From NCBI GenBank assembly GCA_963854735.1, contig OY978098.1:1493501-1557500 (forward strand): a DNA stretch of 64,000 bases, in the 5' to 3' direction. Position 1 is the stretch's first letter. Every line of letters starts with the position of its first letter. Source of the DNA: Marvania coccoides. Its lineage: Eukaryota; Chlorophyta; Trebouxiophyceae; Chlorellales; Chlorellaceae. Positions 23,748 to 32,502 of the stretch are shown in pieces. The translations under genes were made by a program, and so were the position numbers. The notes under the pieces were generated by a model. That model was given only the letters and a program-made list of their open reading frames with translations. It did not search any database and had not been told where the DNA came from.

Positions 23748-23795
23748 GAGGCTGCTGCTGCTGCTGCTGATGGAGGCATGGCGGAGCAGGAGTAG
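21611..23795 (+). CDS. serine-recombinase-domain protein with Cys-rich, zinc-finger-like C-terminus
   Basis: Exons 21611-21682, 21748-22622 and 22784-23795 give 652 residues. The N-terminus shows the serine recombinase series: QVIFFIRIS (Arg21, Ser23), SLGRQ at 56-60, RRGSRVYATSVDRISR with DRxxR at 118-122, and GVEVIIIT. A Ser/Ala-rich insert of about 30 residues separates the catalytic Ser from SLGRQ and straddles the first exon junction. The middle ~190 residues are unrecognised. Residues ~317-375 hold many CxC and CxxC pairs, followed by two spaced units of the form CxxGCxNL...H...CxxEC that look like metal-binding fingers. The end is Lys/Ala-rich. Start is the ATG conserved in the degraded copy at 27361. 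It shares a short promoter region with the minus-strand recombinase gene, so co-expression is likely. Confidence 0.65.
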
Positions 23796-23944
23796 GAGGA
23801 AAAAAGTAGGAAGGGTGTGACATGATGAACGGGTGAAAAAAGAGAGTAATGTTACGACTAAGTTTCAACAGAAAATGATTTGCTGCAAATTAAATTTAAT
23901 TTGCATAGTATTACATACTATGTAGTACATACATACATACATTA

Positions 23945-24015
23945 CAGGGTTTAAAGTCCGCACAAAAGGGCAACTAAGGCCCCGTAGCAGACTGGCACCG
24001 AAGTGCAAGCAGAAA
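23945..24015 (+). repeat. dispersed repeat R1
   Basis: About 70 bases (core TTTAAAGTCCGCACAAAAGG, then GTAGCAGACTGGCACCGAAG) recur in both arms of the inverted repeat at 24343-24819, in the SDR intron at 12624, and as a worn fragment near 29775. ATAC/CATT microsatellite lies beside it. Confidence 0.6.
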
Positions 24016-24199
24016 ATAAAAAATAAAATTTAATAAAAGAAAGAAAAACCAACCGCCAAAGGAAACAACAAAACGCCTTGAAATGTAAAACTGTAAAACT
24101 CGACCTGGGCAACGAGGTTTCAAGGTTTCAAGGTTTCAAGTTTTTTTTTCAACAATATATTAATCAATGAAGTAAATCATGGAGAAAAAGTGCCAGCTC

Positions 24200-24338
24200 T
24201 TGGCACGGTGCAATCCACGTCGTGCCTCGGGCTCCAGTCCAACGCGCCACCTGAAACGGTCCCCGTGTGGGGCTGGCTTCGGTCTTCGAGCACAGACGGC
24301 GCAGATGGCCGCTCGTTGGAGAAGCAGGCTCAGCGGTT
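24200..24338 (+). pseudogene. fragment of the recombinase gene (catalytic N-terminal motif)
   Basis: Translation gives LQSNAPPETVPVWGWLRSSS and then DGADGRSLEKQ, closely matching residues ~490-520 of the 695-residue protein encoded at 19086-21328 but on the opposite strand. The match stops after SLEKQA, where an AT-rich inverted repeat begins. Neither the upstream domain nor the DRxxR part is present, so this is a relic. Confidence 0.7.
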
Positions 24339-24342
24339 GGAC

Positions 24343-24819
24343 ATAAGCTTTTCTTTTCTTCCTTTGTTTTCTTTTCTCTGTTTCTTTTAGCGGTTGGTAT
24401 TTCTTTGGTCTTTCTTTATTCTCATTTTCATTCATCAATTTATTATTATTATTATTTCTGCTTGCACTTCGGTGCCAGTCTGCTATGTTGCCTTAGTTGC
24501 TTCTTTGTGCGGACTTTAAACCTGTAATGTATGTATGTATGTAGCCATCTTCTTCTTCGTCTTCCCCTTATTCTCCTTTTGAATCTTTTTCAGTTTCTGC
24601 AGCAAGCTCCGAAGCAGGTTCATTCATTCATTCATTACAGGTTTAAAGTCCGCACAAAGAAGCAACTAAGGCAACATAGCAGACTGGCACCGAAGTGCAA
24701 GCAGAAATAATAATAATAAATTGATGAATGAAAATGAGAATAAAGAAAGACCAAAGAAAAACCAACCCCTAAAAGAAACAGAGAAAAGAATAACAAAGGA
24801 AAAGAAAAGAAAAGCTTAT
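24343..24819. repeat. 187-base inverted repeat with ~103-base spacer
   Basis: Left arm 24343-24529 and right arm 24633-24819 are near-perfect reverse complements, beginning ATAAGCTT and ending TGTAATG on the left. Each arm holds an R1 unit. The arms and microsatellite spacer suggest a fold-back element or a palindromic insertion. Confidence 0.8.
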
Positions 24820-25038
24820 ATCCAACCACGCAGCTTGTCGTACTCGCCAGCGTCATGACTGGCTTTGAATGAAAGAAGCAACCTTTCCGTTCTTATATTT
24901 TTGCCGTTCTTTTTCTTATTGGGCGGCCGCATTCGCATCGGACATGCCGCTTGTGTATAAATTGATGAATAAAACTGAGAATAAAGAAAGACCAGAGAAA
25001 AACCAACTGTAATGTATGTATGTATGTAGTGCGTAGCG

Positions 25039-25043
25039 TATAT
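25039..25043 (+). promoter_or_regulatory. TATA box of U6 gene copy 2
   Basis: TATAT at the same spacing as in copy 1. The sequence upstream is unrelated to copy 1, so any upstream promoter element of the first gene has not been copied. Confidence 0.5.
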
Positions 25044-25068
25044 GAGTGTGTGAAGTACGAAGCTTGGC

Positions 25069-25170
25069 GTCCTTCGGGACATCTGATAAAATTGGAACAT
25101 AACAGAGAAAATTAGCATGGCCCCTGCGCAAGGATGACACGCTCAGCTCGAGAAATGGACCAACGTTTTT
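25069..25170 (+). ncRNA. U6: U6 spliceosomal snRNA, copy 2
   Basis: Matches U6 copy 1 throughout, including the 5' hairpin, the central conserved boxes and the terminal T run (from 25166). Whether it is expressed is open, because only the TATA box, not the region further upstream, is shared. Confidence 0.92.
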
Positions 25171-26412
25171 TTTTTTTTTTCGTCGACAACTCCAACAACC
25201 CTCACTATCATCCATCAAACAACCAAGCCATGGCACTAACCCGCCACCGCTCGCTGCACAAAAGGAAAGCCCAGACCACCACTGGCACACCTCATCATCT
25301 CAGCTCAGCTCACCAACATGGTTCGTGGAGTGGGTTCTCAAGGGAAAGAAGCCGAATAACATAACAAAGGGATGCAGCAGGAGCCCCGAAGCCCAAAGCA
25401 AATAAAACGAGAAAACATGATAAAAAAGGGTGTATGATGTCAAAATCAACAGAACGACAGCAGCTGATATCCCAACTCCAGGATCTTTCCATTCTTTCAG
25501 AATCGCCTTCGGTCTCCAACCATCGCTCACTCAAGGAAAAAGCCAAGCGTATGATTTCTGAGCTCTGGGCCGCGTGCGGTGGGCAAGTTCTGCACTTTTC
25601 GGTGCTGCCGGCAGCGGCGCCGCCCTCACTGGCAATTCAAATTTGTTTAGTGGCGCTGTATCGCAGACATTTCAAAATACAAATGCAGTTTTTCAAATCC
25701 AAATATGAACAGTTATACCATGTGCTGACAGTTCAAACTGTCAACAAAGTCTCAAACACTGGATTACCACCACACCCAGAGCCTTCGCTCGGGCTGCACA
25801 GCCTCTGTTGCCCCAAATATTCATGTACATGCGGTGCGGCTGAGGCGACACTCATTATCCTTACTTGCCGATTTTGAATTTGTATGTGGCAAAACAATTG
25901 ATTCGGTACAGTGCGCCTGCCGTCGGCGCTGTACAGCAAGACCTCAAGCTCTACGCTGCCTACTTACAGATAGCCCTCCATCCAGCCCTCCATCAGCACC
26001 CCGGCCAGCATCATCTTCTTCACCCCTTTCACAGCCACCTCGCGCTCCGCCGCAGACGCATTGACTCGGCCTCCCACGCCCGTTCAGCACCTCCGGCGAC
26101 CCAGGGTTGGGTCCCCAGGGCCCCATGGCCTCCACTTCTACCTCTTCCTTCCCTTCTTCAACCTCGCTCCTCTATCCTTCTTCTTCCTCGCTGTCATTCT
26201 CGCAGTCGCTGTCCTTCCCGGCCTCGCCCTCCCCCCTCAAACTCTAGCGTCGGCAGCCCAAAGCGCGCCCACACCTTGCACAACGCCAGCTACGGCAGCG
26301 CGAGATTCGCCACCACCTTGGCTACCTTGCGGGCGGCGTGCCTCGCCCGCTCCTTCAGCGGCATCAAGCAGGTGTGGGATGCGTTGTTTATTTTTTATTC
26401 TTTTTTCCCAAA

Positions 26413-26963
26413 GCTGCCTCGCCAACCTGGGGACCATGCACGCTGTCTTCACAGTGCATGGCGACGTGGACTGCTTGGAGGAGGCAAAGGCAGTCGCTGA
26501 GGGAATTCTAGAGTCTCTCGGTCAGGCCTCAGCACTGACCCCCTCCGCCTGCGGCACGTCAAGTGCCGCAGCAGTCACCGTCGCAGTAGCCGGTGCCGAC
26601 GCCGATCTGAACCGCTTCCGGTTCGCTTGATGTCATCCTCCTCGCGACGGAAAAGCATCACGTATACGTGATGCGAGTCGAGCCGGCTGGCTTGCTCCAG
26701 CGCGGCAAGGCGGGCCACTTTGAACGAGCGCATCGCGCTGCCTGCAGCCGCGAACCGGAAGCGGTTCAGATCGGCGTCGGCACCGGCTACTGCGACGGTG
26801 ACTGCTGCGGCACTTGACGTGCCGCAGGCGGAGGGAGTCAGTGCTGAGGCCTGACCGAGGGACTCTAGAATTCCCTCAGCGACTGCCTTTGCCTCCTCCA
26901 AGCAGTCCACGTCGCCATGCACTGTGAAGACAGCGTGCATGGCCCCCAGGTTGGCGAGGCAGC
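26413..26963. repeat. 214-base inverted repeat made of recombinase coding sequence
   Basis: Left arm 26413-26626 (sense) and right arm 26750-26963 (antisense) carry the same piece of the 695-residue recombinase gene, from CLANLG to RFRFA, with about one difference noticed. The 123-base spacer is also from that gene. A transcript through it would fold into a long hairpin. Confidence 0.8.
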
Positions 26964-27093
26964 CGTGGGTGCGAATCCAAGCCTCGCCGATGATGCCGAG
27001 GTAGCCAGCGTCCTCGATGTTGACGCACTGCTGCCCTCCCGACCTGCCGATGGCCATGATTGCCAATTCAAGGACGTCGCCAGAAAGCTGCAT
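26640..27093 (-). pseudogene. truncated 5' copy of the 695-residue recombinase gene
   Basis: From the start codon at 27093 the translation follows the intact protein (MQLSGDVL, then EDAGYLGIIGEAW, then RREEDDIK) with very few changes, for about 150 residues. It then runs into the inverted duplication and loses the rest, including the whole recombinase domain. The 5' flank also resembles that of the intact gene (shared GTCGTGATCCATGGTAT), so the divergent promoter was copied too. Confidence 0.8.
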
Positions 27094-27360
27094 GCGTGTT
27101 GGAAGGTTGTAAAATGTCTGGAAGGAAATTATTTATATATAGCTTAAATTTACGATGGCTGCGACTTGCTGGTCGTGATCCATGGTATTCGTCGTCTTTT
27201 TGTATTTGAAATTGGATCAAAAAAATTATATAGACGCCAATTGAATTTTCGTCTTGGGAAGAAGAAAAAATTGTGGGTGGGTGGGTGGGGGCTCATAAAC
27301 GCGCAGCGCTGGGCTACAGTCAACTCAAACTTATTTACAAATCATAGCAGCGCTGTGAAA

Positions 27361-27990
27361 ATGCCGATGCAGTACCTTGGATGGGATTATGCCCACAATG
27401 GCCAAGTGATATACGTGGGGTGAGACCTTGATATGTGCGGCTTGTTTTGTTCTTGTGTTGCCAATCTAGGACATACTGTGCGCGCAGGTGGTCTTGGTGA
27501 CCACGCTTGGCTCGTTTTTTAGCAAGCTGGGCGTCAAGTTCAAGGCACTCAACCGCCAGCAGCCTAGACCGCGCCAGGCCGCAATTCTGGCAAGACGTAA
27601 ATGATTATTGAAATGCCTGTCGCGGACCGCTTCTTGGTGGCACCTGAAGAAACCGTCTGCAGCCACACCGACATGCCTCTCCATAATTGCGGCCTGGCTG
27701 CTGGCGGTTGAGTAGCTCGAACTCGACGCCAAGGAAGGCTGCTCAAAACGCGTCGAGCGCGCTCGCATGCTACGAGCTGCGCGGAAATGAAGGCCTTAGA
27801 TGATAGAAGCAGTCTTCAGTGGTTGTGCGGACGGGGATCCCTGGCTATCAAAACCCGAAATGGGGTAAAGTAGGATGGGATATGGCGGAATATGTTACAC
27901 GAAAGCTGCAAAACGACAAACTGGCTTCCAAGAAGGAGGGCTGGAAAGGCGGCGGCGGCAAAGGAGCAGGAAGCCTTATGTATAATGACC
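27361..27990 (+). pseudogene. degraded copy of the 652-residue recombinase/Cys-rich gene
   Basis: Exon 1 is recognisable from ATG at 27361 (GWDYAHNGQVIYVG) but lacks the bases that encode the RIS catalytic motif in the intact gene. A piece of exon 2 follows near 27488-27600 and meets a stop, then an antisense copy of part of exon 2 lies at about 27640-27768. Near 27890-27990 a KLQNDK segment matches the C-terminus of the intact protein. The middle of the gene is gone. It cannot encode a recombinase. Confidence 0.75.
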
Positions 27991-28468
27991 GAAGCGAAAA
28001 CTGTGCCAAACCCATTGTAAATTAACACTCAGCATGAAATAAAAGTCCCCATTTCTTGAAATGTCAATTTAAGTCGTGCCCCGCACACGGAATCTAGTAG
28101 TAAAACTGCAGATTACATTGCATATTCGAATCTTGGAGTCGAGACTCGCTCGTCATGCATGGGGGCAAACCAGAAAGAATCAGCTAAAAATCAGCAAAGA
28201 GATCGCAAGGGTGAAGAACTGCATTGTAAATAGCTCCGAGTACACGTATTTCGACCAGAGCCGCAGCAGACCCTAAAACTGTCGCCGAAAATGGATGCGT
28301 GGCCAGGAAAAGAAGAGGGAATGAAGAGATCGGGGGCGAGTAACTACAGTGTGGTGACCCGCTAGTACCTCTCGCACAACCGACTGGCTGAATTCAAAAT
28401 CTTGCTTTTAAACTGCTTCCAGCCAACAACATAAACTTGCGTTTCTACATAAGGCGAGCTTAATCGCC
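27991..28468. other. intergenic, no gene seen
   Basis: Spacer between the broken recombinase copy and the RNase III-like gene. No feature was recognised. Confidence 0.35.
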
Positions 28469-29455
28469 TCAACCCTCCTCCTCGCTGGCAGCCGCTGCTG
28501 CAGCCTCCATGTCTTTGATGACCAGCCCCGGCTGCATGCGCCGCAGCTCTGTCTCCAGCTCAAAATTAGACCGGTACACGTGCCGTGCCGCCTCCAGCCC
28601 CCCGTCCACAAACACAGCGCCCATCACAGCCTCAAATGCCTCCGCCAGCACGTGCCGCGGCAGCACGCCCACCTGCTGCGCCATCATCGACCTGCCCATG
28701 AGCATGAGCTGGTCCAGCCCCCAGTCCAGAGCGCACTCGCAGCAGTGCTCCCGTGACACCAGCAGCGTGCGCTTGATAGACAGCCCGCCCAGCAGCTCCG
28801 CGTACCCCTCCGCCGTCACCAGCTCCTCGGTGAGAATCAAGTACAGCGCTGCGTCCCCCACCCACGCCATCGTTGCGTTGTGGGGGGCGGCGGCAGAGCG
28901 GTGGGTCAGGGCCAGGCGCAAGAGCCCTGGGTCCTTGAATGTATACCTGGTTTATTGTTGAAACGGAAGAGAGCGAGAGCGAGAGAGAGAGAGAGATTAG
29001 TTGGGCGACTGAGCCAAAATTTGCCAAGAGACAAAAGCGGAGAGGTTATTAGCTTGCCTGAGGGTTTTCTCCAGCTGGGCGAGCTTGGCGGCGGTGAAGA
29101 CCCCCTCCGCTCTATTTTGGTGGACAATCACGCTGGCGGCGGCCTCCACAAACTTGCGCTGCATCTTCGGCGCTGCTGCTTTTGCTGGCGGCCGTGGCGT
29201 CGAAGATGACTTGCGCTTTGACGCTGCTGGCTTCTTTGACGCTGCTGGCTCCTCCGGCACCGGTGAAGAAGTTGACGACGCACCACTACGGGGCCTGCGA
29301 GCCTGCGTAGCGACATCTAAATTCCGTTTATATGGCGCTGTAGGGTGCCACACGGAAGCCAGGACGCGTTGCTTTGAAAAAGATTCCTGCGAAAGATGCA
29401 CCGAGAGTAAGCTCCGCAGCCCTGCGGCTCCCTTGACGGCTGCTGTCTTCATCAT
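28469..29455 (-). CDS. RNase III-domain protein, probably organellar
   Basis: Exons 29455-29058 and 28946-28469 give 291 residues. The first ~100 residues are basic and Ser/Ala/Pro-rich, consistent with a plastid or mitochondrial presequence plus linker. The RNase III fold starts with YTFKDPGLLRLALTHRS, then HNATMAWVGDAAL and AEAFEAVMGAVFVDGG. In active enzymes the signature is NERLEFLGD; here both Glu positions are Ala and only the Asp is kept, while the second site keeps FEA. Activity is therefore doubtful. The protein may be a structural relative such as the mitoribosomal mL44 or plant RNC-like type. No double-stranded-RNA-binding domain is seen. The intron uses a GC donor (CAG|GCAAGC), the only donor that rejoins LRRYTFKDP in frame. 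Confidence 0.75.
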
Positions 29456-30222
29456 AACTAAAGAAGAAAAGAAGAAAAAAACGAACTGGCCAATTGCGTG
29501 TTGTGCAACAATTATTATTATTATTATTTGAAATTGCAGTAATCTGTCTTCCTGGTAGCCCCCCCCCCCTCTAGCGTGGCATGAGATTATGGCTTGAACG
29601 CGGTAAAAACCTTTTACAACTGCACGAACCAGACCATTGTGCGCGCATGCAGGGAGGAATCATTTGTCAATCAAGCCAGAGGAGGAGAATGTGACAGCGG
29701 GAGCAGCAGCAGAATGAAATAATCGCAAGCACAAGACGCAAATATGGCGTGATTTCAAACTCTGATGAAATGATGACTAAGACAGCATAGCAGATTGGTC
29801 TCTAGCGTCACCGAGTCAATTGCGGTCGAGGGCATAGTCGAAACCACTTGTGGACTGGCTTTGAGTGAGCGCCCTCGCCCACAGTGGCTATCTCTAACTC
29901 GGTAAGTTCTATTATCTTATTGCTAAAGCTAGACTAGAAACTCTGGCCATTTCAAGCTGCCCCCTGGGAGGTCGAGCGGCAGCGGTCGCCAACAACTTGC
30001 AGGGGCGGCATGGAGTGCGGTCAGACCAGGGAAGCTGCTGCAGCATCCAGAGGCGAGTCTAGCACCCTATGTCCTCAGCAACACACTCGCCGACGTGGCC
30101 ATCGCTTTAAAAAAAAAAATGATTAAAAATTTGCGCCATTTTTTTGCCATCGAGCAAAAAAACATGGCATAAAGCAGTTTTAGCAGCCGCAAAGCCATTA
30201 ATTATACAGTGTAAAAATTTGT
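29456..30222. other. intergenic, no gene seen
   Basis: Contains an ATT microsatellite, a short C run and, near 29775-29800, a worn fragment of R1 (AGACAGCATAGCAGATTGG). No coding sequence was recognised. Confidence 0.35.
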
Positions 30223-32221
30223 ATGCTCTGTTGGTTGATGAGAGCGAAGACCGGGGGGGTGTTGCAAGGGCGAATTGTATTTAAAAATTGCAACAACACC
30301 CTCTCTCCTTGGCGCTGCGTGCCCCCTCGCCAGCCCCTGACCATTTTTGAGGCCGCTGCGCACCCGCTGTCAAGCGCGCCGCCCCCTCAGGAAGCCGTCG
30401 TGAGGAGGCTGGGCGCCCGTGCCGTCTTTGAGATGCCGCCCATCAAAGACACCATAGTGCTCAACGAGCAGGAGCAGGCGCTGTTCAACGACCTCCTGGC
30501 TGCAGTGCGCGAGGTAAATAACGCGCTAATTGTCACAACCAACCCATCAGTTTATACACCACCGACTAACCCGCCCTCCTATAAAATCCTGCATATCAGA
30601 GCGACCTCAAGACCACGCTGCGCTGCGCCGGGGGATGGGTGCGCGACAAGCTGATGGGTCGGGGGTCTCTGGACATCGACATCGCTCTGGACGACATGCT
30701 GGGCAAGGACTTTGCGGAGCGGGTGAACTCTTACCTGGGCGCCCACGGCCAGGAGACCCACCGCGTGGCCGTCATCATGTCCAACCCGGAGCAGTCAAAG
30801 CACTTGGAGACCGCGCGCATGCGGGTGCGGGGGCTGTGGGTTGACCTTGTGAACCTGCGGTCTGAGGAGTACGCCCACCACTCCCGGATCCCGACCATGG
30901 AGTTTGGGTCGCCGCAGCAGGACGCGCTGCGCCGGGACTTTACGATCAACGCCCTGTTTTACAACGTGAACGACGGGGTGATCGAGGATTTGACGGGCAG
31001 AGGGCTGGACGACCTGCGGGAGGGCGTTATCAGGACGCCGCTGCCGCCCAAGGAGACCTTCATGGACGGTGAGAGTAATCGATTGAGAAGGAGGCACCAC
31101 GGACGTACCCTCGTGTGTTACAATGTTTGTTTGTATCTCACCTTTTGAAAACTACAGATCCGCTGCGCGTGCTGCGCGCGGTGCGCTTTGCCTCGCGCTT
31201 TGGCTTCCGCCTGGAGGAGACGCTGCTGGAGGCGGCCAGCGACGGCGAGGTGCGGGACATGCTGGGGCACAAGGTCAGCCGGGAGCGCATCGGGGCGGAG
31301 CTTGAAGGCATGCTGACTGGGCCAGACCCTGTGGCGGCGGTGCGCGCGCTGCGCCAGCTGCGGCTGTTCGAGGCCGTGTTTGAGGTGCACCCCTCCGCCA
31401 CTGCGGACGTCACGGAGGAGTTTGCAGCAGCGGGGACGGCGCTGCTGACGACGCTGTACGACATGCTGGCGGCGTGGGAGGGCGGAGGTGCTGCCACAGA
31501 AATGCTGCCGGCGCTGGCGCCCGAGCAGCGCCGCATCGCGCTGCTGGCGGCGCTGCTGCTGCCGCTGCGGCGGTGCGTGGTGGCAGGGTCCAAAGGAAAG
31601 TCGCAGTCCATGGCAGGCCACGTCATCAGAGACTCGCTGAAGTGGAAGACTAAAGACTGCGAGGCGGTGAACGCGCTGCACGTGGGCGCGCCGCGGCTGC
31701 TGGAGGTGCACCGCCGCCTGGCGGAGCTGCCGCAGACGGCAGAAGCGCCTGAAGAGGTCCGAGTGCAGCTGGGGCAGTGCATTCGAGACCTCAAGGCGCT
31801 GTGGGTGCCTGCCACCGCGCTGGCGGCGCTGCTGCCCACCCCAGAGGCGCGGCCGTTGGGGGTGGACCCCGCTGAGGCGGCGGCGGCGGCGGTGTCCCCA
31901 GAACTCGGCAGCTCGGTGAGCAGCGGGGACGACATCACTAATAACGGTCCTGATGAAGCGGGGGTGTCGCTGCGGCTGGAGGTGTGCAAGGAGCTAGTGG
32001 CGGCGGCGCATGCGTTTGGGGTGGCGGACTGTTGGCGGTGGAAGCCGCTGCTGGACGGCAAAGCAGTGATGGCGGCGGTGGGGATGGCCAAGGGGGGGCC
32101 AGCGCTGGGGAAGCTGATGGAGAGGGCGATGGACTGGCAGCTGGCTAAACCGGATGGCACTCGGGAGGAGTGCGAGGCGTGGATTAAAGACAATTGCGAG
32201 GATGTGTTGGAAGGGAGCTAG
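30223..32221 (+). CDS. CCA1: CCA-adding tRNA nucleotidyltransferase
   Basis: Exons 30223-30513, 30600-31068 and 31158-32221 give 607 residues. The enzyme adds CCA to tRNA 3' ends. Class II features appear in order: CAGGWVRDKLMG, the metal-binding LDIDIA (Asp122 and Asp124), RRDFTINALFYN, the DLRE segment and DPLRVLRAVRFASRFGF. A long helical tRNA-binding body follows, with an Ala-rich, variable C-terminal third. The first ~70 residues are basic and poor in acids, so this start may give an organellar form. A second in-frame ATG at 30433 (MPPIKDT) would give the cytosolic or nuclear form, as in yeast CCA1. All junctions use GT donors. Confidence 0.93.
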
Positions 32222-32252
32222 GAAAGGCTACTCGACTACTCTTCATTTTCAA

Positions 32253-32346
32253 TGGTTTGGTTGTATTTTTTGTAAAGATATTCACAACCAAACCACTCGC
32301 TAGAATGGTTTGGTTGTATTTTTTAAACATATTTACAACCAAACCA
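32253..32346 (+). repeat. two tandem hairpins after the CCA-adding enzyme gene
   Basis: TGGTTTGGTTGT pairs with ACAACCAAACCA in a first stem at 32253-32295. Nearly the same unit repeats at 32306-32346. The 12-base stems are perfect. They lie 32 bases past the stop codon and so probably within the 3' untranslated region. Confidence 0.75.
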
Positions 32347-32502
32347 CTCTAGAATTCACCGGCCGGTGGGAAAAAAAAAAAAAAAAACAAAAAAACTCAA
32401 GTCTGATTTTTTACCCACGGTTGTCACTGTTTTTTTGTTTAAAACTATATTTGAATTTTATCTTTGATTTTACAAGCGTTTTGAGATTAGAACATTGCAG
32501 GG

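Larger units (their letters stand above)
23796..25037. other. repeat-rich spacer without intact genes
   Basis: It contains an R1 repeat, a fragment of the recombinase gene, a 187-base inverted repeat with R1 in each arm, and short ATGT/CATT microsatellites. No intact coding gene was seen. Confidence 0.5.
25038..26385 (+). repeat. segmental duplication, copy 2 (carries U6 snRNA)
   Basis: Ungapped twin of 17511-18858. On its right it joins directly to an internal piece of the recombinase gene, whereas copy 1 is followed by 227 bases and then the gene's stop codon. This marks a rearrangement after duplication. Confidence 0.9.

Noticed and set aside
22784..23795. Cys-rich tail as a TnpB/Fanzor zinc ribbon or metallothionein
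   Set aside because: No RuvC-like DED motifs accompany it, and the finger units and length do not fit either family.
19086..23795. The recombinase pair as a standard IS607 element
   Set aside because: No MerR-type HTH before the catalytic domain and no TnpB/Fanzor gene beside it; domain order differs.
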